6,392 nucleotides of DNA from an uncultured Selenomonadaceae bacterium (GTDB lineage: Bacteria; Bacillota; Negativicutes; Selenomonadales; Selenomonadaceae): NCBI GenBank assembly GCA_905236145.1, contig CAJOOE010000237.1, forward strand, positions 1-6,392, given 5' to 3'. Positions 1 to 6,234 of this stretch are shown piece by piece (the first letter of the stretch is position 1; each line of letters starts with the position of its first letter). The notes beneath the pieces are model-generated. The model worked only from the letters and a program-made list of their open reading frames with translations. It ran no database searches and was not told the DNA's origin. Position numbers and translations under genes: made by a program.

Positions 1-971
1 AAAATCCGGAGCAGAATTTAAATCCTTTGCAAAATCAAAATTTGCAGCAACAACCCGGACAAAATTTAAATCCTGAGCAAAATCAAAATTTGCAGCAACA
101 ACCCGGACAAATTCAAAATCCGGTACAAATTTCCGAAAATCCGGAGCAGCCGCAAGTTCAACAAAATCAATTCGGCACGGCGATAAATCCGGTTATAAAT
201 TCAGTCCGGTCGCAGATTGAAAATCAACCGATTCACAATCAAAATTTGAATGAAATGCTCGGCGTGAATGTTCAGGTCGAAGATGCGGAAGTCGCTTTTC
301 CGGTGAACAACATTCAACCCGCACCGCAGAATTTCAATCAAAATTTCGGACAAAATCCGGAACAAAATTTGCCGGGACAAAGTGCGGCACAAAATTTTGA
401 CGGAGAAAATCAAACGTCTCAAAGTTCGACCGGCGGTGAAATTTTTGCCCCGCAGACTTTGACGACCGACAATACCGCTCCGGCTCAACCTTCCGCTCAA
501 GTTCAGGCTCAAGCCGCCGCTCAAAATGTACGCGACGAATTTAACGTTGCCGGTCAAATCGTCGAACAGGCAAGACTTATTCGCACGGCGACGAATACCG
601 AAATGGTAATAAATCTCAAGCCGGAGCATTTGGGCGAATTGACTTTGAGAATTTCGGTAAGTCAGAACGGTGCTTTAAATGCAAGTTTCCACAGTGACAA
701 CGCACAGGTCAGAGCGATTATCGAAAATTCTCTCGTGCAGCTCAGGCAGGAACTCGGCAATCAGGGATTGAAGGTTGAAAGTGTCGAAGTTTACGCCGGA
801 CTTTCGGACGGCGGTTTGACGAACGGACAAGGCGGTCAGGCTTGGCAACAGCAACAACAGCAAAGAAATAATCGCGGTCGCTCGGATTTCGCGGCGTTTG
901 ATGAAGATGTCGATGCACTCGCTCCCGTGAACGAAAGTGATGCGGCGGACGGCGTGGACTACAAAGTTTAA
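1..971 (+). CDS. fliK: Flagellar hook-length control protein FliK, 5'-truncated
   Basis: The gene controls flagellar hook length and the export switch: FliK is secreted through the flagellar type III apparatus as a molecular ruler, and its C-terminal domain acts on FlhB. The frame is open to the left edge (first full codon at 3), so the N-terminus lies outside the window; the TTG at 27 lies inside a repeat and is not a credible start. The visible part is a long Gln/Asn/Pro-rich linker to about nt 525, then a compact domain at about nt 528-812 matching the FliK C-terminal (Flg_hook) pattern: L-K-P-E-x-L-G-E-L, a strand, an F-x-S-D region, then L-R-x-E-L-x-x-x-G-L and a V-x-V-Y strand. A Q6 run and an acidic tail finish the protein. 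It ends 18 nt before flgD, which it precedes in the usual flagellar gene order. The domain assignment is by eye but strong. Confidence 0.9.
   Translation, partial: NPEQNLNPLQNQNLQQQPGQNLNPEQNQNLQQQPGQIQNPVQISENPEQPQVQQNQFGTAINPVINSVRSQIENQPIHNQNLNEMLGVNVQVEDAEVAFPVNNIQPAPQNFNQNFGQNPEQNLPGQSAAQNFDGENQTSQSSTGGEIFAPQTLTTDNTAPAQPSAQVQAQAAAQNVRDEFNVAGQIVEQARLIRTATNTEMVINLKPEHLGELTLRISVSQNGALNASFHSDNAQVRAIIENSLVQLRQELGNQGLKVESVEVYAGLSDGGLTNGQGGQAWQQQQQQRNNRGRSDFAAFDEDVDALAPVNESDAADGVDYKV
15..110 (+). repeat. Two in-frame 48-bp tandem repeats in the fliK linker
   Basis: Copies at 15-62 and 63-110 differ at only two adjacent bases (CCTTTGCAA versus CCTGAGCAA). Each encodes 16 residues of pattern N-L-N-P-x-Q-N-Q-N-L-Q-Q-Q-P-G-Q. 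The first 14 bases of the window (N-P-E-Q) look like part of another degenerate unit, so the array probably starts to the left. Decayed echoes follow in the same gene (N-P-V-Q, N-P-E-Q near 117-150 and again near 352-378). The unit length is a multiple of three, so gain or loss of copies would keep the frame. Confidence 0.9.
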
Positions 972-975
972 AATT

Positions 976-981
976 CGGAGG
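976..981 (+). promoter_or_regulatory. Ribosome binding site of flgD
   Basis: CGGAGG lies 8 nt before the ATG at 990 and just after the fliK stop (969-971). It fixes the flgD start and indicates translation from the shared fliK-flgD message. Confidence 0.85.
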
Positions 982-989
982 TTTTTAAA

Positions 990-1511
990 ATGGCAAATTC
1001 ACTCAATACCATAACCGTTGACGGCGTGACTTACAATTCGGAGGCTTATGCCGCAACTCAGACGACAAAGGCGACAAATCAGGACTTGGGCAAAGACGCT
1101 TTCCTTCAACTTCTCGTTACCCAACTCCGCTATCAAGATCCGCTCGAACCGCAGGACAACAGTCAATTTATCGCCCAGCTTGCCCAATTCAGTGCGTTGG
1201 AGCAGATGACGAATGTTTCTTCCGGCGTTGAGGATTTGAGCAAGGTCGTCGGCAATATCGATACTTCCGTCCTCGTCGGTCAACTCAGCAGTATGATCGG
1301 CAGAAAAATTGATTGGGTTGAGGAAATAAATTCCGCAGACGCAGACGGCAATCCGGTTACCACTCCCAAGCAGATGACCGGCACGGTTGACGGCGTGACG
1401 ATTGCGGAAGGTGTGCCGCGTGTCGTCGTCAGAACGGATACGGACGTTTATCAAGTCGATATTGCGAATATCGGCAGAGTTTATGCGGACGATACGCAGG
1501 TTGAGGCGTAA
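990..1511 (+). CDS. flgD: Flagellar hook capping / scaffolding protein FlgD (short form)
   Basis: FlgD caps the growing hook and guides FlgE assembly at the distal end of the rod outside the cell. Residues 33-73 carry the family hallmark: L-G-K-D-x-F-L-x-L-L, then T-Q-L-R-Y-Q-D-P-L-E-P, then F-I-A-Q-L-A-Q-F-S-x-L-E-Q-M. The rest (about 105-165) has the G-R-x-I, G-x-V-x-G-V and I-x-x-V pattern of the small tudor-like C-terminal fold. At 173 aa it is shorter than the roughly 230-residue enterobacterial protein and appears to lack the inserted Ig-like domain, as in Gram-positive-type FlgD proteins. The ATG has a good Shine-Dalgarno site, and there is an 18-nt gap after fliK. The next gene on this strand is not flgE: a terminator follows instead. 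Confidence 0.93.
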   Translation: MANSLNTITVDGVTYNSEAYAATQTTKATNQDLGKDAFLQLLVTQLRYQDPLEPQDNSQFIAQLAQFSALEQMTNVSSGVEDLSKVVGNIDTSVLVGQLSSMIGRKIDWVEEINSADADGNPVTTPKQMTGTVDGVTIAEGVPRVVVRTDTDVYQVDIANIGRVYADDTQVEA

Positions 1512-1561
1512 AAATTTTTTCGGACAAAAAAGCGGGAGCTGTGAAAAAACTTCCCACAAAC

Positions 1562-1610
1562 AAAAAAGAACTCCTCGAAAAGTTTTTGCTTTAAGAAGGG
1601 TTCTTTTTTT
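1562..1610. terminator. Bidirectional intrinsic terminator between convergent operons
   Basis: The outer stem pairs 1562-1573 (A6 then GAACTC) with 1598-1609 (GGGTTC then T6), including one G-T pair. An inner stem AAAG 1579-1582 / CTTT 1589-1592 closes a 6-nt loop. On the plus strand the structure ends in an 8-nt run of T, serving fliK-flgD (stop at 1511). On the minus strand the A6 tract becomes a T6 run, serving the five-gene operon whose stop is at 1628-1630. Read by eye; no folding energy was calculated. Confidence 0.75.
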
Positions 1611-1627
1611 TGGGTATAATTGAGTTA

Positions 1628-2941
1628 TTATTTCCCGGTCAGGTAAGCATTTACCTTTGTATAAAAATCTTTCAAGAAATGCAGGTAAGCGTCGGCGGTT
1701 TTATCGTCGGTTTCGTTTGATCCGTGAGAAACCAAAACCCTGCCGCCGTCGTCAACCAAATAAAAAATTCCGCTCACATTCGCAAAATAATGCCAGTAGC
1801 CGTGATGATCCGAAATTTCCGTCGTATACCTGTTTATTGTCTTTGTATGTTTGTTGCCTTTCGCGTCATACCAATCCGATTCTTCCGAAGAAACCAACCT
1901 GTTGTAAGTGTCGGCGTAAGGCTCAACCCAGCGACGATCCAAATAATAACTGTTCAGCGTACCCTGCACGAAATATCTTGCTTTACCGGTGCCGTCGTAA
2001 TCAACTTTTGCATCCGTGTACTCCATAGCCGAATTTTTCATTCCGAAATAAATCGACTTCAAAGCATATTCGTCGCCGCCGATATTTTTCGGCAAATTTA
2101 TTTCCTTAAATCCGATTGTCTTGGGAATACGGATTTTCTTGTCCTTCTCTTTGAAATCGTCCTTTATATCCTCAAAATCTTTACGAAATTCATTGACTAT
2201 GCTCTTGAAAACTTCGACCCGGTAGTTGTCGGTTGTGAGAGGTTTTGACTTTCTGCCGCCGAAAAGTCCTCCCAGTATTCCGATAATATCGCCGTAATCA
2301 TCGCCGTAAGTGTGTTCGGCGTTGCGGTAAGTCATGATTTTGTCGCCTTTTCTGTTATACATATTGTACACGAGTCCCAGGTGATAGAGCATCAATTCTT
2401 GTGCCGGAATTGTATGGCGTACCGTCCAATTTCTTACATCATAAGTGCGGTTGCCGTTCGGGCCGCCTTTTTCTTCAGTCCAAGATTTCATTTGAACGGT
2501 TACGGTTTTTGACGGCGAAAGGTGCGGCTCTGTCTTGTCAAGATTTATTTGAGCGATTATATAGCCGTCCGAGGCGGTAGTATTGAAAACTTTTTCCCCT
2601 CTTTCCTGTTCCGAAGAAACGTCGTCATAAAGACTTTGATATTTTTCTGCATCCCGGCGAAGGTCTTTGTTTTCTTTCAAAGAGGCACCGAGCGAAATGG
2701 TTTTCATTTTCAGCTTGCGGACAAAACGCTTGTTGAAGTAATCGTTTATTTGATAAGATTCGGAGTTTTCGTCTTCGTCGATTTTAAATTGACCGTCCAA
2801 ATCTTTAATCGGATAGACGACGATTTTTTTGAATTGAGGAAGATGAGATTTCGCATCGTACCACAATTCGCCGTGAGCAAATGCCGCTGTCGGCAACATC
2901 ATTGCAAAAGTCAATCCCGCCGCAATTTTTTTCAAATTCAT
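1628..2941 (-). CDS. Exported protein of unknown function, possibly two CsgG-like halves
   Basis: I do not recognise this 437-aa protein as a named family. Residues 1-22 are a clear Sec signal peptide (K-K, hydrophobic core, A-F-A before H23) without a lipobox. The mature part starts with a strand of type F-K-K-I-V-V-Y-P-I (about 37-45), reminiscent of the first CsgG strand. It then shows what looks like one arrangement twice: a hydrophobic strand at 124-132 and again at 321-329; a strand with a D/N-x-x-G turn at 191-202 and again at 393-403; then a charged helix at about 237-262 and again at 413-434. A glycine-rich hydrophobic segment at 217-229 sits between the halves, next to a Lys/Asp-rich helix. 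The gene is last in the operon, 18 nt after the previous stop; AGGGGAG at 2952-2958 lies 10 nt before the ATG. A periplasmic or outer-membrane-associated location is likely; the function is open. Confidence 0.85.
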   Translation of the reverse strand: MNLKKIAAGLTFAMMLPTAAFAHGELWYDAKSHLPQFKKIVVYPIKDLDGQFKIDEDENSESYQINDYFNKRFVRKLKMKTISLGASLKENKDLRRDAEKYQSLYDDVSSEQERGEKVFNTTASDGYIIAQINLDKTEPHLSPSKTVTVQMKSWTEEKGGPNGNRTYDVRNWTVRHTIPAQELMLYHLGLVYNMYNRKGDKIMTYRNAEHTYGDDYGDIIGILGGLFGGRKSKPLTTDNYRVEVFKSIVNEFRKDFEDIKDDFKEKDKKIRIPKTIGFKEINLPKNIGGDEYALKSIYFGMKNSAMEYTDAKVDYDGTGKARYFVQGTLNSYYLDRRWVEPYADTYNRLVSSEESDWYDAKGNKHTKTINRYTTEISDHHGYWHYFANVSGIFYLVDDGGRVLVSHGSNETDDKTADAYLHFLKDFYTKVNAYLTGK

Positions 2942-2959
2942 AAACTCATCGCTCCCCTG

Positions 2960-3604
2960 TTAAACTTGTTTCTTTATGTTCGTCATGACTTTCTTCAGTG
3001 CCTTCTCCAAAGCCTCGTGCCAACATTCTTCGGAAATTTCGTCGCCGCCGAATTTAAAGGATTTTCTTCCGCCTTCGCCGTGTGATGCCGATTCTCCTCT
3101 GCCCGTCGCCACACAAACTATTTTCCCGGTTGAGGCATCGACTATTCTGACCGACAAACTTACATCGACCGACAAATTTGAACTTACGAAAGATTCCCTG
3201 TGCGTTATCGTCAAATTTGTGATGTAGCCGTAAATCAGATAATCCAATTTTCTGTCAAAAAGTTTTATCGCATTTGCCGGATTGCCCATTTGAAGTTGAA
3301 ACATTACTTCGTCCATTCGGCGGGAAGTCGTCCTCTCCGTCTTGTCCACGCCGACAAACTCCGCTCCGATTTGCGGCAGATCCGTTGTCATGATTTCGGT
3401 AAACACGTTTTGAGCGTAAAGCAAAGGATTTTCCGTTTCCGTCAAATCGGTATATTCCCCTAAATTTACATTGTTCACCCGGCTGCCGACTCCGACAATT
3501 CCGACCGCATAATTCGCCCGTGCGAAACCCGGCGACACAAAAATTAAAATTGCGGGGATAAGCACGATTAAATCAAATGCCCTTTTCCAAAATCTTTTTG
3601 CCAT
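2960..3604 (-). CDS. Exported CsgG-like protein, 214 aa
   Basis: This is a small exported protein with a long signal peptide (residues 1-30, cleavage after A-R-A, before N31) and no lipobox cysteine. The mature part begins with a strand A-V-G-I-V-G-V-G (33-40), followed by a helical middle. It then has the pair typical of CsgG/LpoB-like periplasmic domains: D-Y-L-I-Y-G-Y-I (121-128) and S-V-R-I-V-D-A-S-T-G-K-I-V (151-163). A Gly/Ser-rich loop and a basic helix close the chain. It is too divergent to give a family name with certainty, and it seems to lack room for the long transmembrane hairpins of the true curli secretion pore. Its start overlaps the upstream gene by 32 nt, supported by an excellent ribosome site at 3613-3619. 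A role as a periplasmic partner of its operon neighbours is inferred. Confidence 0.85.
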   Translation of the reverse strand: MAKRFWKRAFDLIVLIPAILIFVSPGFARANYAVGIVGVGSRVNNVNLGEYTDLTETENPLLYAQNVFTEIMTTDLPQIGAEFVGVDKTERTTSRRMDEVMFQLQMGNPANAIKLFDRKLDYLIYGYITNLTITHRESFVSSNLSVDVSLSVRIVDASTGKIVCVATGRGESASHGEGGRKSFKFGGDEISEECWHEALEKALKKVMTNIKKQV

Positions 3605-4436
3605 TGACTATATCCTCCGAAATTCTGCTTGATTGCACCCGAAACATTGCCTCCAAAAGTTTTTCCGCCGTCATTGCTTTTCCGTAATCGCCCAGAAGGC
3701 TCAAAATTTGTCCGGTCTTGTCGGAAAGATTGTAACCTTCATAAACCAAGCCGGTTTTCGCGTCAATGAGATAGAAAAACGATTCGACTTTAAGTTTTTT
3801 GGGCCGTTCGTCTATGTTTGACACAGAGGCGTTGAAGATTGAATTTTTCAATTCGACATCGGCATCGACCAGGTTGCAGAACAGCAAATAATCAGCTCCG
3901 TACTCCCGTCCAACTGTCTTTGCCGCTTCAGTCATTTTCTGACTTATGCGGTAAGGCCGTCCGATTAACTTTTTTTTTGCCTCCAATTTTGCGTCGTCCC
4001 AAAAATAATCTTCACCGAAAACATTTTCGGCATACTTTATCATTTGAACATTTGCGACTTCTCTGCGGAAAGAAGGCCCGTAAGCAATCGCGTCCATGTG
4101 AATATTTTTCAAAACATCGTCAACTTTTATAATGCTCATAAAACTTGAATCGCTGTCGCCGGCTCCGAGCCAATCACCGTCGCCGACGGTATGAAATTTT
4201 CCTTTAAACTCGGAATCTTTCAAACTCTGCCACAGCTGATCCCGGAAAGTTGTCAAAAATTGATTTTGCAATTCGTGTTCGCCGTAACAAGCCACTTCAC
4301 CGACAAAAATTGCAAAACCTTCCTTTTTCCCTTCAAAAGGTTTTGCCTGTGCGGAAGTGGTGAAAAAAATCATCAATACAAGACACAGAGAAAAAAATCC
4401 GGCAAATGTCACAACCTTATTTCCCGAAAAAATCAT
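3573..4436 (-). CDS. Exported protein, probably divergent CsgG-like, 287 aa
   Basis: Residues 1-31 form a signal peptide (K7, hydrophobic stretch, A-Q-A before K32). Cys18 lies inside the hydrophobic core without lipobox context. The mature protein opens with a strand F-A-I-F-V-G-E-V (41-48) and a helix (55-73), and has an Asp/Gly-rich loop near 85-97 and a charged region near 135-165. Residues 176-189 contain G-R-E-Y-G-A-D-Y-L-L-F-C-N-L and residues 220-229 F-F-Y-L-I-D-A-K-T-G, the strand pair shared with the CsgG-like neighbours. Cys50 and Cys187 could pair if the protein is periplasmic, but nothing shows this. The start overlaps the previous stop as ATGA (4433-4436), with GGAGG six nt upstream of the ATG, implying translational coupling. 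Function unknown; same operon and probably same complex as the neighbours. Confidence 0.85.
   Translation of the reverse strand: MIFSGNKVVTFAGFFSLCLVLMIFFTTSAQAKPFEGKKEGFAIFVGEVACYGEHELQNQFLTTFRDQLWQSLKDSEFKGKFHTVGDGDWLGAGDSDSSFMSIIKVDDVLKNIHMDAIAYGPSFRREVANVQMIKYAENVFGEDYFWDDAKLEAKKKLIGRPYRISQKMTEAAKTVGREYGADYLLFCNLVDADVELKNSIFNASVSNIDERPKKLKVESFFYLIDAKTGLVYEGYNLSDKTGQILSLLGDYGKAMTAEKLLEAMFRVQSSRISEDIVNGKKILEKGI
3613..3619 (-). promoter_or_regulatory. Ribosome binding site inside the upstream gene
   Basis: CGGAGGA on the minus strand lies 8-9 nt before the ATG at 3604 and sits within the last codons of the 287-aa gene. It supports the 32-nt overlap of two real genes rather than a sequencing frameshift. 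Confidence 0.8.
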
Positions 4437-4987
4437 TTTCTCCCTCCACGCATCATCGTGAACATTCCCATTTTACCGTTTAAAGCGTCATCTGCGGCAT
4501 TTTCCAAAGCCTCTGTTTCATCATATTTCGATTTTCCCTTGCCGCGTCCGGAGAGAAAAACTTCCGCCGTTTCAACTTCAACCATGCGAAGTGACAGATT
4601 GGCGAAAATCTCACTGCCCCTCCTTGCAATACCGGTTACATTTCCGACGATGATATATTGAGCACCGATCATTTTTCCGTATTGTGCGGCTGTGGAAATA
4701 TCGACAAGTCCGCTGCGTTCAAATTTTATTTCGTCGAGAACTTGCATAATTTCCGTCCTGGTCATTACCCGGAAACGGTTTGTCTGTTCTATTGCCGTGC
4801 GAACATATTCATAAGAGTCTTCGACAGCGTCTTTATGTTTGGCACTGCCGGCGGATCTCGCACTTTGATCCGCAAAGGGAAGAATTGCGACGGTCGGTTT
4901 TCCGGCGGCGGCGGCGAAAGTTGTCGGCAAAGTGATAAACGCAATTAAAAGCAATAACGCAAAAATTTTTTTCAAATTCAAATACAT
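4433..4987 (-). CDS. CsgG / LpoB-family periplasmic protein, 184 aa
   Basis: This is the clearest member of the CsgG-type family (curli transport component CsgG, LpoB, HfaB) in the cassette. After a signal peptide (about 1-28, F-A-A-A-A region) come the classical elements: V-A-I-L-P-F-A-D at 33-40, R-F-R-V-M-T-R-T-E-I at 71-80 leading into a helix with L-D-E, A-A-Q-Y-G-K-M-I-G-A-Q-Y-I-I-V-G-N-V at 100-117, and L-S-L-R-M-V-E-V-E-T at 131-140 before a Gly/Lys/Arg-rich strand and a final helix. Unlike CsgG and LpoB it has no lipobox, and at 184 aa it appears too short for the CsgG membrane hairpins, so a soluble LpoB-like periplasmic domain is more likely than a pore. No curli subunit or csgE/csgF relative is present nearby. 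It lies 19 nt after the FlgT-like gene and overlaps the next gene by 4 nt. Confidence 0.88.
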   Translation of the reverse strand: MYLNLKKIFALLLLIAFITLPTTFAAAAGKPTVAILPFADQSARSAGSAKHKDAVEDSYEYVRTAIEQTNRFRVMTRTEIMQVLDEIKFERSGLVDISTAAQYGKMIGAQYIIVGNVTGIARRGSEIFANLSLRMVEVETAEVFLSGRGKGKSKYDETEALENAADDALNGKMGMFTMMRGGRK

Positions 4988-5006
4988 TTTTCCTTCACTC
5001 CAATCT

Positions 5007-6119
5007 TCAGCGTAAAATCAACCTTGCACTGTTTCCGGAAGTCGAATCGACAAAAAAGCTGATTGTGCTTGCGTTCCGGAGAAGAAGTAAAACCGTTTCC
5101 ATACTCTGACTTGAATCAATGTCGATAATCGCTCTGCCGCCGTTATGTTCTCTGACGTAAACGCTTTGAACTCCGGAAACCGAACGCAGATCGTTTGCAA
5201 GCTCCATAATCTTGTCATAATCTCCGGAAATTGCCGTTATCTGCAAGCCGGTATTGCTCTTTGCGGCTATGCGGCGAAATTTTTCCTCAATTTTTGCGGA
5301 GGCCTGTTCCGCCATATTTTTTACGGCCATACTCTCTGCCTCGCCGGTGCGGGCATCCATGCCGGAAGTTTCAAGCGTGAAAGTTTCCAAAATATCGCCG
5401 GTATCAATGCGAACTATTTTTGTAAAAATTTCGGTCTTGCCCCTGTCAACACCCGTGTCCACATAACCGCCTCTGAAGTCCGGAATTATTATTTTGTCGG
5501 AAGTCGTGCGGCATTTTCCCAAGACGATAAAATCCGCTCCGAAACTTGAACCCACGCCGGAAACCGGGCGACCGTTGTACAAATCGTTGAGCATTTGAGC
5601 GTTCTGCAAGCCGGCAACGATATTCGGATCTATGACGTGGTTGAAGTTGAGGGAAATAAGCCTTTCCATAATCGCAGACTCTATCCGCTCCTCGTGAACC
5701 GAAGAATTTTCTTTGAGGACGACAACGGCGATTCGCGGATCGTTCAAAGCCATGACCGCCTGCACCTTTTGAAGAATTTCCGGATTGGGATTTTGATCCA
5801 CGTCTATCGCGGCACGAACTCTGTAAAGACCGTTCGCCGCACCTTCACTCAAAACATCAATTTTCCCGACAAAACCGGAACTTTTTGTATAAACGTTGTC
5901 CAATTCGATCATAAAATTTTTTGTCAGAGTCCGTGAATCGACGAAAGTCCCGACGACCTGTTCGACGGCAACGCGGCGGGCATCTCTCAAAGCACTTTCC
6001 CTGTCCGGTCCCACTCCTTCGACCGTGACTGTCTTTGCCTCCGCGATATTGAAAATTCCGGCAAAAATAAGTCCGGCAAAAGTCAAATTCCTTATCAATT
6101 TAAAAAAATGCTCTTTCAA
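5007..6119 (-). CDS. FlgT-like periplasmic protein with ferredoxin-like C-terminus, 370 aa
   Basis: First gene of the five-gene operon. A signal peptide (1-28, A-E-A before K29) exports it to the periplasm. Residues 29-108 match the FlgT N-terminal / LPP20-like pattern: V-x-V-E-G-V-G, an A-R-x-x-A-V-E-Q-V-V helix, then G-x-V-x-x-I-D-V-L-S-E and Y-R-V-R-A-A-I-D-V. Residues 127-290 follow a CsgG/TolB-N-like plan, with I-A-V-V-V at 130-134, G-A-D-F-I-V-L-G-K at 194-202 and V-R-I-D-T-G-D-I at 236-243. The last 80 residues (291-370) read as beta-alpha-beta-beta-alpha-beta (G-V-Q-S-V near 316-320, A-I-I-D-I-D near 330-335), suggesting a ferredoxin-like domain not expected in Vibrio FlgT. FlgT builds the H-ring of sheathed Vibrio flagella; a related basal-body role here is inferred from family and place. 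The start is TTG, fixed by a strong ribosome site. Confidence 0.85.
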   Translation of the reverse strand: MKEHFFKLIRNLTFAGLIFAGIFNIAEAKTVTVEGVGPDRESALRDARRVAVEQVVGTFVDSRTLTKNFMIELDNVYTKSSGFVGKIDVLSEGAANGLYRVRAAIDVDQNPNPEILQKVQAVMALNDPRIAVVVLKENSSVHEERIESAIMERLISLNFNHVIDPNIVAGLQNAQMLNDLYNGRPVSGVGSSFGADFIVLGKCRTTSDKIIIPDFRGGYVDTGVDRGKTEIFTKIVRIDTGDILETFTLETSGMDARTGEAESMAVKNMAEQASAKIEEKFRRIAAKSNTGLQITAISGDYDKIMELANDLRSVSGVQSVYVREHNGGRAIIDIDSSQSMETVLLLLRNASTISFFVDSTSGNSARLILR

Positions 6120-6127
6120 AATTAAAA

Positions 6128-6134
6128 CCTCCTC
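6128..6134 (-). promoter_or_regulatory. Ribosome binding site deciding a TTG start
   Basis: On the minus strand GAGGAGG lies 8 nt before the TTG at 6119-6117. No ATG or GTG start lies near it in this frame, and the signal peptide begins directly after this TTG, so the unusual start of the FlgT-like gene is well supported. Confidence 0.8.
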
Positions 6135-6152
6135 AGTGACCGAAAAAATTTT

Positions 6153-6180
6153 TTTACAAATTCCGTTCCGATAGTATAAT
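6153..6180 (+). promoter_or_regulatory. Near-consensus sigma-70-type promoter pointing right
   Basis: TTTACA (6153-6158, five of six bases of TTGACA), a 16-nt spacer and a perfect TATAAT (6175-6180). Transcription would start near 6187 and run away from the FlgT-like operon, into a stretch with no convincing plus-strand gene and antisense to the open frame at the right edge. On the minus strand the same bases give TATACT (6178-6173), a possible -10 for the operon, but no good -35 lies 16-18 nt upstream of it; the operon may instead be read through from the right. Confidence 0.45.
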
Positions 6181-6234
6181 CGAATTTTTTCTTTTCAGAA
6201 TTAAAATACTCGTTGCCTTTTAAACAGATTTTCA

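Noticed and set aside
1..150. CRISPR-like direct repeats
   Set aside because: The repeats are contiguous without spacers and lie in frame inside fliK.
999..1559. Long minus-strand open frame antisense to flgD (and a similar one at 201-629 under fliK)
   Set aside because: It lacks a ribosome site and family features, and lies opposite well-supported flagellar genes; it is a by-product of their codon use.
1615..1620. TATAAT on the plus strand as a promoter
   Set aside because: No -35 at a proper distance (TTGCTT is 23 nt away), and it would only read antisense into the operon end just after a terminator.
4382..4384. Cys18 of the 287-aa protein as a lipoprotein cysteine
   Set aside because: The preceding residues F-S-L do not fit a lipobox (small residue needed before Cys), and a better signal peptidase I site A-Q-A follows at 29-31.
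2960..4436. One frameshifted gene instead of the 287-aa and 214-aa genes
   Set aside because: The downstream frame begins with its own ribosome site and complete signal peptide, so two genes are the better reading.
1657..4661. Several plus-strand open frames of 60-190 codons opposite the five-gene operon
   Set aside because: The minus-strand genes have signal peptides, ribosome sites and operon spacing; the plus-strand frames have Cys/Arg-rich shadow composition and no starts with ribosome sites.
1628..4987. A curli secretion operon
   Set aside because: Only the CsgG-type fold is present; no amyloid repeat subunits and no csgE/csgF relatives are visible, and the proteins are not lipoproteins.
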